Source: Thermocaproicibacter sp036844765 (GTDB taxonomy: Bacteria > Bacillota > Clostridia > Oscillospirales > Acutalibacteraceae). From it: DNA of 64,000 nucleotides. Made by a program: the position numbers and the translations under genes. Below the pieces are notes generated by a model. It was given only the letters and a program-made list of their open reading frames with translations. It ran no database searches and was not told the DNA's origin. Position 1 is the stretch's first letter, and each line of letters begins with the position of its first letter. Where the stretch lies: assembly GCA_036844765.1 (NCBI GenBank), contig DAIUFE010000004.1, positions 9,428-73,427 of the forward strand, read 5' to 3'. Shown here piece by piece: positions 26,853 through 35,283 of this stretch.

Positions 26853-27359
26853 TTATTTCATCCGCAGCACTTTTTCGGCCCCGCGGTCCCGGTCCGCAAA
26901 GAAAAAAACATGGATCAGGAAGAAAACGGCGCCGACCGTCACACAGGCGTCCCCGAAATTGAAGATCGCGGGGAAAAAGGAAACGTGGATATAATCCACC
27001 ACGTAGCCGCGGGCCAGCCGGTCCGCAAGGTTGCCGAGGCCGCCCCCGAGGATCAGGACGGACGCGGCCCACGAAAAGGCGCTCTGGTTCTCGTAGCGGA
27101 ACATCACGGCGACGATCAGCACGCAGAGAGCCACCGTGACGGTGACGAAGAACCACCGCTGGTTCTGCAGGATGCTGAACGCCGCGCCGCGGTTCTCCAC
27201 GTATTCCAGGTCGAGGAGGCCGCCGATCAGCGGCTTTTCCCCCACCGGCTTCACGTAGACGACGACCAGCATTTTGAGAAGCTGGTCTGCCGCGGCGAGC
27301 AGTACGGACAGCAGCAAGGCGATAATGGCCAACAAAAGCAGCCCCTTTCCCTTTTTCAT
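26853..27359 (-). CDS. lspA: Lipoprotein signal peptidase (signal peptidase II)
   Basis: A 168-residue membrane aspartyl protease with four helices. The two catalytic aspartates lie in GGLGNLADRLARG and FNFGDACVTVG. It cleaves prolipoprotein signal peptides after lipidation at the outer face of the membrane. It sits between ileS and the pseudouridine synthase in the usual order. Confidence 0.95.
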   Translation of the reverse strand: MKKGKGLLLLAIIALLLSVLLAAADQLLKMLVVVYVKPVGEKPLIGGLLDLEYVENRGAAFSILQNQRWFFVTVTVALCVLIVAVMFRYENQSAFSWAASVLILGGGLGNLADRLARGYVVDYIHVSFFPAIFNFGDACVTVGAVFFLIHVFFFADRDRGAEKVLRMK

Positions 27360-27401
27360 GGCGGCGGCCGCGCCCTCGGCCGGGCGCGGCGCCGCCTTCT
27401 T

Positions 27402-30194
27402 TTATTTCTTCAGGACCGAGGCGCAGCGCGCGCAGATGTCCGGGTGCTCCGGGTCGCTCCCGACCGAATCGCTGTACGTCCAGCAGCGCGCGCATTTTTC
27501 GCCCGACGCATGGGAGACCGTGACCGAAAGGCCGGGCAGTTCCTCCCCCGCGAAGGCGCCCTGCCCGCCCTCGACGACGGCCGCCTGCGAGACGATCAGC
27601 GCCGCGGGAAGCTCGGATTCGACCGACCGGACGAACTCATAAAGCTCGCCGGTGCAGTGCAGCTCCACCTTCGCGTCGAGCGAGGCCCCGATGGTCTTTT
27701 CTTTCCGGGCGATCTCCAGCGCCTTTTTGACGTCGCCGCGCAGCATCTGGATGCGGTCCCATTTCCGCACGAAGGCCTCGTCCGCCGCCAGACCGGAGGG
27801 GACGGGCAGATCGTTGTAGAGGACGCAGTCCGCGTTTTCGGAAGCGAGGTGCGGCATGCTCTTCCAGATCTCGTCGGAGGTGAAGGCGAGGATCGGCGCA
27901 AGCAGGCGCGTGATGCCGTCCAGGATCCGAAACATGGCGCTCTGCGCGGCGCGGCGGGTCCCGCTGCCCGCCTTCTCCACATACAGCCGGTCCTTCAGGA
28001 CGTCCAGGTAGAAATTGGAGAGGTCGACCACGCAGAAATTATGGACGGCGTGGTAGACCAGATGGAACTCGAAATTCTCGTAGTCCCTGCGGGCCTGCTC
28101 CGCCAGCTTGTCGAACCGGTGGAGCGCCCAGCGGTCGATCGGCTCGAGGCTGCCGTCACCCACGAGATCGGTCTCCGGATCGAAATCGGACAGGTTGCCG
28201 AGCATGAACCGCGCCGTGTTGCGGATCTTGCGGTAGGCGTCGGAAAGCTGTTTTAGGATCTCGTTCGAGATGCGAACGTCCGACTGATAATCGCTGGAGG
28301 CGACCCACAGCCGCAGCACGTCCGCCCCGTACCGCTTGATGATCTCCGACGGGGCGATGCCGTTCCCCAGGGATTTCGACATCTTGCGCCCCTCGAGGTC
28401 GATGACCATGCCGTGCGTGAGGACCGTTTTATAGGGCGCCAGGCCCTTCCAGGCGACGCTGGTCAGCAGCGAGGACTGAAACCAGCCCCGGTGCTGGTCG
28501 TTGCCCTCGAGGTACAGGTCGGCCGGCCAGCGCAGCTCCGGGCGCTGCGCGAGGACCGCGGCGTGGCTGCAGCCGGAATCGAACCAGACGTCCATCACGT
28601 CTTTTTCCTTCGTAAAATGCGTCCCGCCGCATTTGGGGCAGGTTGTCCCGGCGGGCAGAATCTCCTCCGCCGGCCTGCGGAACCAGGCGTCGGAGCCCTC
28701 TTTCCCGAAAAGCCGCGAAACCGCCCCGAAAGCCTCCTTCGTGATCAGCGGGGCGCCGCAGTCCCTGCAGTAGAAGATCGGGATCGGCACGCCCCACAGG
28801 CGCTGGCGCGAGATGCACCAGTCCCTGCGCTCCCGCACCATCGACGTGATGCGGTCGCGGCCCCACGCCGGGATCCAGCGGACCTTACCGATCTCCTCCA
28901 CTGTTTTGTCCTTGATGGCGTCCACCGAGCAGAACCACTGCTCGGTCGCGCGGAACAGGACGGGGCTCTTGCAGCGCCAGCAGTGCGGATACTGGTGGAC
29001 GATGCGCTTGACGGCGAGCAGCGCCCCGGATTCCTTGAGCTCCTGAAGGATCGCCTGGTTCGCCTCGCCGGTCGTGAGGCCCGCGAATTTCTCGCCCGCC
29101 TCGGCGGTCATGCGGCCGCGGCCGTCCACCGGAACGAGGACGGGAAGGTCGGGATAATGGGCGCGGCAGACCTCGTAGTCCTCGACGCCGTGGCCCGGTG
29201 CCGTGTGGACGCAGCCGGTGCCGCTCTCCAGCGTGACGTGGCTGCCCAGGATGACGGGCGAGGTGCGGTCGAGGAACGGGTGCGCGGTCTTGATATGCTC
29301 CAGCTCCGCGCCCTTGAAGGTCGCGACCACTTTGAAATCGGTCTTCCCGGCCTCACGCAGAACACCCTCGCACAGCGCGGACGCCATCACGAGCCACTCG
29401 CCGCCGCAGCGGACGAGGGAATACTCGAAATCCGGGCCGACGCAGACCGCCACGTTGGCGGGGAGCGTCCAGGTGGTGGTCGTCCAGATCACGAAATAGG
29501 TGCGGGAAAGGTCCGCGCCCTTCGCGGAGAACAGGCCGCGGTCGTCGGTCACGCGGAACCGGACGTAGATGGAGTCGCACGGGTCCTCGCCGTACTCGAT
29601 CTCCGCCTCGGCCAGGGCGGTCTCGTCGTGCGGGCACCAGTACACCGGCCGCAGGCCCTTGTAGATGTAGCCCTTGAGGGCCATCTCGCCGAAAACCTCG
29701 ATCTGCCTGGCCTCGAACTCCGGGTCCAGGGTGCGGTAGGGATGCTCCCAGTCTCCGATCACGCCGAGCCGCTCGAACTGCTCGGTCATTTCTTTTCCGT
29801 GCGAAAGGGCAAAATCGCGGCAGTGCGCGCGGAAATCCACGGGGTCGGCGCTCCTGCGGTCCAGCCCGACGCTTTCGATGGCCTTGCGCTCAATGGGCAG
29901 GCCGTGCATGTCCCAGCCGGGCACATAGGGCGCGCGGAATCCCGCCATGTTCTTATAGCGGACGATGATGTCCTTCAGCACCTTGTTGAGAGCGGTCCCC
30001 AGATGGATGTTCCCGTTCGCATAGGGCGGGCCGTCGTGCAGCACATAGAGCGGGCGGCCCTCGTTCTTTTTCATGACGTTTTCATAGACCCGGTTCTTCC
30101 GCCATTCCTCCAGCATCCCGGGCTCGCGCTTCGGGAGGCCGGCCTGCATGGGAAAACTGGTTTTGGGAAGATTCAGGGTACTTTTATAATCCAT
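27402..30194 (-). CDS. ileS: Isoleucyl-tRNA synthetase
   Basis: A 930-residue class I synthetase, full length. The HIGH-type motif is in YANGNIHLGTALNK (near residue 60), the CP1 editing domain has the TWTLPANVAVCVG segment, and the KMSKS motif (GRKMSKSLGNGI) lies near residue 604. A C-terminal zinc ribbon, CARCWTYSDSVG ... CARCASVL, marks the bacterial-type enzyme. There is no T-box in the 49 bases upstream; it is transcribed from within the division-gene block. Confidence 0.97.
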   Translation of the reverse strand: MDYKSTLNLPKTSFPMQAGLPKREPGMLEEWRKNRVYENVMKKNEGRPLYVLHDGPPYANGNIHLGTALNKVLKDIIVRYKNMAGFRAPYVPGWDMHGLPIERKAIESVGLDRRSADPVDFRAHCRDFALSHGKEMTEQFERLGVIGDWEHPYRTLDPEFEARQIEVFGEMALKGYIYKGLRPVYWCPHDETALAEAEIEYGEDPCDSIYVRFRVTDDRGLFSAKGADLSRTYFVIWTTTTWTLPANVAVCVGPDFEYSLVRCGGEWLVMASALCEGVLREAGKTDFKVVATFKGAELEHIKTAHPFLDRTSPVILGSHVTLESGTGCVHTAPGHGVEDYEVCRAHYPDLPVLVPVDGRGRMTAEAGEKFAGLTTGEANQAILQELKESGALLAVKRIVHQYPHCWRCKSPVLFRATEQWFCSVDAIKDKTVEEIGKVRWIPAWGRDRITSMVRERRDWCISRQRLWGVPIPIFYCRDCGAPLITKEAFGAVSRLFGKEGSDAWFRRPAEEILPAGTTCPKCGGTHFTKEKDVMDVWFDSGCSHAAVLAQRPELRWPADLYLEGNDQHRGWFQSSLLTSVAWKGLAPYKTVLTHGMVIDLEGRKMSKSLGNGIAPSEIIKRYGADVLRLWVASSDYQSDVRISNEILKQLSDAYRKIRNTARFMLGNLSDFDPETDLVGDGSLEPIDRWALHRFDKLAEQARRDYENFEFHLVYHAVHNFCVVDLSNFYLDVLKDRLYVEKAGSGTRRAAQSAMFRILDGITRLLAPILAFTSDEIWKSMPHLASENADCVLYNDLPVPSGLAADEAFVRKWDRIQMLRGDVKKALEIARKEKTIGASLDAKVELHCTGELYEFVRSVESELPAALIVSQAAVVEGGQGAFAGEELPGLSVTVSHASGEKCARCWTYSDSVGSDPEHPDICARCASVLKK

Positions 30195-30243
30195 CGGTGC
30201 TTTCTCTCCTCCAAGATGATGAAATAGGCCGGATGCGCGGGCG

Positions 30244-30885
30244 TCACTGCGCCGGCTCGTCCTCGAAATTGGAGACGCTCGCCGTGAAGGCGGGGTCTCC
30301 CGCGCCGCTCTGCGGGGCGTCGTCGTTTTCCGCCTCCGCGGCGGGCGCGGCCGGGGCCTGGGCCGGCTTCTGCGCGGGAGCGGGCTGCCCCGGCTTATGC
30401 TGGGGCAGCGCGTCGATCAGCGTGAGGTGCTCCTTGTAGATGCCGAGGAGCTTCGAGCGGAAGTCCGAAACGGTCTGCTGGAGGCGCTCCAGCTCGCGCC
30501 GCTGATCCTCGACCTTCGCGTCCGCCCCCGCCACGATGCGCTCGGCCTTCTGGTTCGCGTCCTTCACGATGATCTCCGCCTTGTGCCGCGCCTCCCGCAC
30601 CGAGGCGTCGCTCAGCTTCTGGGCGCTGATCAGGGCGTTTTTGATCTCGTCCTCCTGGGCGCGGTACTCCTCGATCTTGCCGGCCAGGACCTTCAGCTTT
30701 TCCACGTTTTCCCGGTTTTCGGCCTTGAGTTTTTCGGCCTGCTCCTCCAGGGCGACGTTTTTCTTCAGAAGCTCGTCGTAGGATTCGCGCACGCGGTCGA
30801 CGAACGCGTCCACGTCGTCCGCCCGGTAACCGGAAAATCCGGATTTCCGGAAGCCGATGTTGATGATATCGTTGAGCGACAGCAT
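30244..30885 (-). CDS. divIVA: DivIVA-domain cell-division protein
   Basis: A 213-residue protein. The N-terminal membrane-curvature domain is recognisable (SLNDIINIGFRKSGFSGYRADDVDAF), followed by a long coiled coil (residues about 28-150) and a Pro/Ala-rich tail. It recruits partners to septa and poles. The ATG at 30885 has GAGGTGAAATGC upstream. It lies 11 bases after ylmH, in the conserved sepF-ylmH-divIVA order. Confidence 0.95.
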   Translation of the reverse strand: MLSLNDIINIGFRKSGFSGYRADDVDAFVDRVRESYDELLKKNVALEEQAEKLKAENRENVEKLKVLAGKIEEYRAQEDEIKNALISAQKLSDASVREARHKAEIIVKDANQKAERIVAGADAKVEDQRRELERLQQTVSDFRSKLLGIYKEHLTLIDALPQHKPGQPAPAQKPAQAPAAPAAEAENDDAPQSGAGDPAFTASVSNFEDEPAQ

Positions 30886-30896
30886 AGCATTTCACC

Positions 30897-31655
30897 TCAT
30901 CCAATATATTTTCGGCCGGCGAAGCCGAGTTTCCCCTTTTGGGTCACCGGGCCGAGGCGGTCGATCACGAAACGGCCCTCGCCCCGGACCGAAAGCACGT
31001 CGCCTTCCTCCACGCCGCCGTCGGGCGCGCCGGCGGGCTCGTGGTTGCGCTCCACCAGGCGCGCGCGGATCATCTTCGCCGCTTTTCCGCGGCTCATCCC
31101 CGCGGCGGCCGCCACGGCGCAGTCCAGCCGGGCGGAGGCGATCACCGAAGAAAACGGCGTGAAACGATGGGCCTCCGGGTACGGCTCCTCGGCGCCGAGG
31201 GAAAGCCGCACCCCGGCGCCGCCGATCTTGGTGACCTGCGAGCACAGAAAATCCGCGACCTCACGGCGGCAGAACAGCACGCAGCGGCCTTCCCCCGCAA
31301 GGATGTCGCCCAGGGCGGCGCGCTCGATCCCGGCGGAAAGCAGCGCGCCCAGAAAATCCCGGTGCCCCAGCCGGTCCTGCGGGCGGTAGGCCGCCGTGAC
31401 CGCCGCGATGGGGAACGCTTCGCCGGAAGGCTCCTCAAATTTCGGGAACGCGCCGAACATCACGCGCTCCGCGCCCGGGTATCCGCCCCAGAGCATCCAG
31501 CCGGAAAAGCCGCTGGCTTTCGCGGCCCGCTGCGCGCGGCGCGCCCCGCCCTCGTCGAGGAATCCGGCGAACCGCGCCCTTCCGCCGGATTCGGCGAGGC
31601 GCGCCGCGTCGAGAACGCGCGCCTTTAGCAGCTCGTCCCGGGCCCTGCCCTCCAT
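30897..31655 (-). CDS. ylmH: YlmH-type S4-domain RNA-binding protein
   Basis: A 252-residue protein. The C-terminal S4 domain (residues about 180-240; RLDCAVAAAAGMSRGKAAKMI, LVERNHEPA, GDVLSVRGEGRF) binds RNA. The N-terminal part matches YlmH, a protein linked to cell division and reported to act on stalled ribosomes in B. subtilis. Its start shares one base with the sepF stop (TGATG). Confidence 0.9.
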   Translation of the reverse strand: MEGRARDELLKARVLDAARLAESGGRARFAGFLDEGGARRAQRAAKASGFSGWMLWGGYPGAERVMFGAFPKFEEPSGEAFPIAAVTAAYRPQDRLGHRDFLGALLSAGIERAALGDILAGEGRCVLFCRREVADFLCSQVTKIGGAGVRLSLGAEEPYPEAHRFTPFSSVIASARLDCAVAAAAGMSRGKAAKMIRARLVERNHEPAGAPDGGVEEGDVLSVRGEGRFVIDRLGPVTQKGKLGFAGRKYIG

Positions 31656-32143
31656 CAGAAATACACGCCGTTGTTTTCCAGCTCGTCCATCACGTCTTCG
31701 CCCGTGAGGTCGACGTTGTAGGGCGTGATGATGAAGGTGCTGGTCGCCACGCGCTTGATCTTCCCGCCGTTGGCGTAGGCGACGCCGCTCAGGAAATCGA
31801 CGATCCGGCGGGAGATGTCCTTTTCCGTGTTTTCCAGATTCAGGACGACAGTGTGCATCTTCAGCAGCTCGTCTGCGATGGTGCAGGTATCCTCGCCGAA
31901 CCGCTCCGGCTTGAACAGCACGACCTGAAGCTGCGCCGTCGCGTGGATGTTGACGACCTTGTTGCCGGGGTTCGCCGCCGGCGCGCGGCGGATGGAGTCG
32001 CGCGGGGGGACCTCCGCGTTCTTCGCCGGCCTGCGGTCGGACCCGGCCTCCTGCTGCTCGCCGTCCTCCGGGTAATCGTAGTCGTCGTATTCGTCCTCCG
32101 GCGGATTCCACATATCCTTGATCTTATCCACAAAACCGGCCAT
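31655..32143 (-). CDS. sepF: Cell-division protein SepF
   Basis: A 162-residue protein with an N-terminal amphipathic membrane-binding helix (MAGFVDKIKDMWN), an acidic Tyr/Asp-rich linker and the SepF core (VVLFKPERFGED, HTVVLNLENTEKDISRRIVDFLSG, GVYF end). It anchors FtsZ to the membrane. It overlaps ylmH by one base and follows yggS by 33 bases. Confidence 0.95.
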   Translation of the reverse strand: MAGFVDKIKDMWNPPEDEYDDYDYPEDGEQQEAGSDRRPAKNAEVPPRDSIRRAPAANPGNKVVNIHATAQLQVVLFKPERFGEDTCTIADELLKMHTVVLNLENTEKDISRRIVDFLSGVAYANGGKIKRVATSTFIITPYNVDLTGEDVMDELENNGVYF

Positions 32144-32176
32144 CGTTATTTCCCTCCGTTAGTCCCAGTTTGTCGG

Positions 32177-32914
32177 TTACGGGTAGATTCGCGGCCCGTA
32201 AAGGGCCGTTCCGACGCGGATCTGCGTGGCGCCCGCCCGGATAGCCTCCGTGTAATCGGCGGACATCCCCATGGACAGGCAATCCATAGCTACATTATCT
32301 ATTTTTTTGTCCTTTATGTCAATAAAATATCGGTTCATCCTTGAAAAATAATTTCGCGTCTCCGCCGCCGGGGCGCCGGCGGGCGGAATGGCCATCAGCC
32401 CGCGCACGCGCACGCCCGGCAGGGTCGCGGCGAACCCCAGCAGATCCGGCAGGCCCTCCGGCAGCACGCCGGATTTGTTCGCCTCCCGGCCGATGTTGAC
32501 CTCCAGCAGGATATCGGTGACGGCGTGCTCCCGCACGCTGAGGCGCGAAATCTCCTTGGCGAGCTTTTCGCTGCCGACCGATTCGATCACCGAAACTTTC
32601 CCGATCAGGTATTTCACCTTATTGAGCTGCAGATGGCCGATAAAATGAAGGCTGCACCGCTCCAGGCGGTAGGAATCGTATTTGCCCAGAAGCTCCTGGA
32701 CCCGGTTCTCGCCGATGCGCGAAACGCCCAGGGCGATGCTGCGGTTGATCACCTCGGCCGGGACGGTCTTGGTCGCGGCCAGCAGGGCGACCTCCTCCGG
32801 CCCGCGGCCGGACGCGGCCGCCGCCTCCGCCATACGCTCCCGGATGACCTTCAGGTTTTCCTCCACGTTCCGGAAGCGGCGCGCCAGCTCCTCACTGGAC
32901 GACTTTTCCATCAT
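32177..32914 (-). CDS. yggS: YggS/YlmE-family PLP-binding protein
   Basis: A 245-residue PROSC-type protein holding pyridoxal phosphate on the lysine in LLAATKTVPAEV. IGENRVQEL, HFIGHLQLNK, LEVNIGREANKSG and SMGMSADYTEAI are all family signatures. It maintains PLP balance. I use the ATG at 32914 (GGAAGGGA nine bases upstream). It overlaps the 3' end of the HlyD-like gene by 23 bases. Confidence 0.93.
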   Translation of the reverse strand: MMEKSSSEELARRFRNVEENLKVIRERMAEAAAASGRGPEEVALLAATKTVPAEVINRSIALGVSRIGENRVQELLGKYDSYRLERCSLHFIGHLQLNKVKYLIGKVSVIESVGSEKLAKEISRLSVREHAVTDILLEVNIGREANKSGVLPEGLPDLLGFAATLPGVRVRGLMAIPPAGAPAAETRNYFSRMNRYFIDIKDKKIDNVAMDCLSMGMSADYTEAIRAGATQIRVGTALYGPRIYP

Positions 32915-34187
32915 ACAAATCAGTCCCTTCCACGACAACCTCGTCGTACAGTTTTACGGTGGATTCCGTCAGCAGGTCGTCCTCCGGCGGGCTGGGGTCG
33001 CAGACGATGTAGCTCTCCGTGCTGAACTTCGGGAAAATCTGCCGGAACGAAAGCTGGTCGCCGCGCAGGGCATACACGCCGGGCACTTCCTTTTTCACCG
33101 TCGTCGTCTTGCCGCTCTCGTCCTTTTTCTTCGCCGTGACCTCCTCGTAATGGACGGCCCTGCGGCTGACGCGCACGCCGGTGTATTCCCGCAGGACGAT
33201 CTGCGCCGATTCCCGGCGGACGGAGACGAGCGGCGACGCCATGTCCTTGCACCGGAGCACCACGGCCGCCTCGGCGTCCGCGCCGCTCTGGTTGACCGCG
33301 GCGACCGACGCCGGCACCGTCGCCCCGGAGACGAACGGGAGCCGCACCGAGACGGAGGCCCCTTCTCCGAGCTGCTTGATCTCCCGCGCCTCCTGCGCCG
33401 GGACGACGCAGGCGAAATACCACTCGAAGTCCTCGCAGAGCTTGCCCAGCGCCCCCGCGACGGGCGCCGTGCGGGCAGCCTGCAGGCGGCGCACGTCGCC
33501 GCCCGTCAGCGCGGGCACTTTGGAAAGGTCAAAGGCGGATTCCAGCCCGTCGGTCGTCTGCGTGAAATAGCCCGAGACGGGCGACGCGACCGACCCGCGC
33601 GGCGTTCCGGCCTGCGAAGCCAGCGTCTGCCGCTGCGCCTGGAGCGCGGCGATCCTCTTGCCGAAATCGGCGGCCTTGCCCGTGACGATCTGCTTTTCGT
33701 TCAACTGGTAGAGCAGCTCCTCCCGGCCGGCGGAGATCCCGGAAAACGCGCCGCCGTTCACCAGGCCGAGCAGGTCCGTGATCTGGCGGCAGATGCGCCC
33801 GTTGGCCGCGGCCGGGCTGACGGCGAAGGTGCTCCCGGGCGACTGCAGGCTCCGCAGGCGCGCGATCTCCCGGTCGATCTCCTCCAGCTTGCCGCGGGCG
33901 GCTGCCTGCTTTTCATCCGCATACACCAGGGCGACCGTCTCGCCCTTTGCGACCTTCTCCCCCTCGGCCACCGCGTAATCCACCACGCCGCCGGCCGGCG
34001 ACTTCAGGATCGTTTCCTTCCGCAGCGCCAGCACGTCGGCCTGCACCGACTCGGACGCCGTGAAATAATAGGCCTCCTCGGTCCGGATGCGCGAAAAATG
34101 CGCCGCATAGATCTGGTAACCGACGTACAGCAGCAGCAGCAGGGCCAGCAGGGTGGAGGCCGCCTTCCGCAGCGCGGGGCTGTTCAT
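32892..34187 (-). CDS. HlyD-like membrane protein within the division cluster
   Basis: A 431-residue protein with an N-terminal membrane anchor (residues about 10-28) and an extracytoplasmic region. A biotinyl/lipoyl-like half (ILKSPAGGVVDYAVAEGEKVAKGE) precedes a coiled coil (EEIDREIARLRSL ... FGKRIAALQAQRQTL), and the second half-motif (SPVSGYFTQTTDGLE) follows it. This is the layout of a membrane-fusion/adaptor subunit. No exporter ATPase or permease is adjacent; its neighbours are miaA and yggS. Similar proteins occur at this position in related Clostridia as I recall, suggesting an envelope role tied to division. The start overlaps the miaA stop (ATGA). Confidence 0.8.
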   Translation of the reverse strand: MNSPALRKAASTLLALLLLLYVGYQIYAAHFSRIRTEEAYYFTASESVQADVLALRKETILKSPAGGVVDYAVAEGEKVAKGETVALVYADEKQAAARGKLEEIDREIARLRSLQSPGSTFAVSPAAANGRICRQITDLLGLVNGGAFSGISAGREELLYQLNEKQIVTGKAADFGKRIAALQAQRQTLASQAGTPRGSVASPVSGYFTQTTDGLESAFDLSKVPALTGGDVRRLQAARTAPVAGALGKLCEDFEWYFACVVPAQEAREIKQLGEGASVSVRLPFVSGATVPASVAAVNQSGADAEAAVVLRCKDMASPLVSVRRESAQIVLREYTGVRVSRRAVHYEEVTAKKKDESGKTTTVKKEVPGVYALRGDQLSFRQIFPKFSTESYIVCDPSPPEDDLLTESTVKLYDEVVVEGTDLYDGKVVQ

Positions 34188-35283
34188 CCGTGTCCCCCCT
34201 TTTCCTCCACGATCCCGAACGCCCGTCCGCACAGGGCCCCGAAATCCGGGAAATCGTCGACGTACAGCCAGCGGACGTCCTTTTCCCGCCGGAACCAGGT
34301 AAGCTGCCGCTTCGCATAGCGCCGGCTCTGCCGTTTGATCTCCCCGGCCGCCTCCGCAAGGGTGCATTCCCTGCGGAAATACGGCGCGAACTCCTTGTAG
34401 CCGATGGCCTGCGCGGCGGTCGGCGCGCGCGGAAGCGCCAGCACGCGCCGGGCCTCCTCCTCAAGCCCGGCCGCGAGCATCCCGTCCACGCGGCGGTCGA
34501 TCGCGGCGTAGAGCGCCGCCCGGTCCCGGTAGGAAAGGCCGATGCGGCACGCGTCGTAGGGCGGCGGCTCCGCTTTGGACCGCGCGATCCGCTCGCTCAT
34601 CGTCACGCCGGTGGTGCGGTAAATTTCAATCGCGCGGATCAGCCGCCCCACGTTGCGGGGGTCGATGCGGTCGGCGGACCCCGGGTCGAACGAGCGCAGC
34701 TCCGCGGCGAGCGATCCGGGGCCCTCCGTTTCCGCCCGGCGGCGCAGCTCCGCGCGCAGGGCCCCGTCCTCCCGTTCCGGCGGAAAGCGCACGTTCGACA
34801 GCAACGCGTCCACATAGAGCCCGGTGCCGCCGGCGACGACCGGCAGGCGGCCCCGCGCGCGGATCTCCGCGATGCAGCGGGACGCGAGGCGGACATACTC
34901 CGCGACGCTGAACGGCTGCTCGGGGTCGAGGAAGCCCGTCAGGTGGTGGGGCACGCCGCGNNNNNNNNNNNNNNNNNNNNNNNNNNNNNNNNNNNNNNNN
35001 NNNNNNNNNNNNNNNNNNNNNNNNNNNNNNNNNNNNNNNNNNNNNNNNNNNNNNNNNNNNCGCTGAACGGCTGCTCGGGGTCGAGGAAGCCCGTCAGGTG
35101 GTGGGGCACGCCGCGCATCTCCCTCGGGCCGGGGCGCGCCGTGCCGATCGAAAGGCCGCGGTAGACCTGCATGGAGTCGGCGGAGACGACCTCGCCCCCG
35201 AAGCGGAGCGAAAGCTCCACGGCGAGGCGGGTCTTGCCCGCGGCCGTGGGGCCGACGACCGCGACGACCGGGATCTTCCCCAT
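34184..35283 (-). CDS. miaA: tRNA dimethylallyltransferase (interrupted by a false assembly gap)
   Basis: MiaA adds the isopentenyl group to A37 of tRNAs reading UNN codons; MiaB in the same cluster then methylthiolates it. The start at 35283 gives a P-loop VVGPTAAGKTRLAVEL, then SADSMQVYRGL and GVPHHLTGFLDPEQPFS. The remainder continues VAEYVRLASRC, GGTGLYVDALL and FRREKDVRWLY. A run of 100 N flanked by a duplicated 55 bases interrupts it; removing 155 bases restores one uninterrupted frame of 314 residues. The gene is intact. It overlaps mutL by one base (TGATG). Confidence 0.93.
34961..35060. other. scaffold join of 100 N inside miaA
   Basis: The 55 bases at 34906-34960 are identical to those at 35061-35115, so the two contigs overlap rather than being separated. 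The joined sequence (155 extra bases, not a multiple of three) creates an artificial frameshift in miaA. Confidence 0.95.

Noticed and set aside
30195..30243. T-box leader for ileS
   Set aside because: Only 49 bases separate divIVA from ileS, far too short for a T-box.
34184..35283. miaA as a pseudogene with a frameshift
   Set aside because: The shift is exactly explained by a 55-base duplicated contig end plus 100 N; the joined protein is complete.
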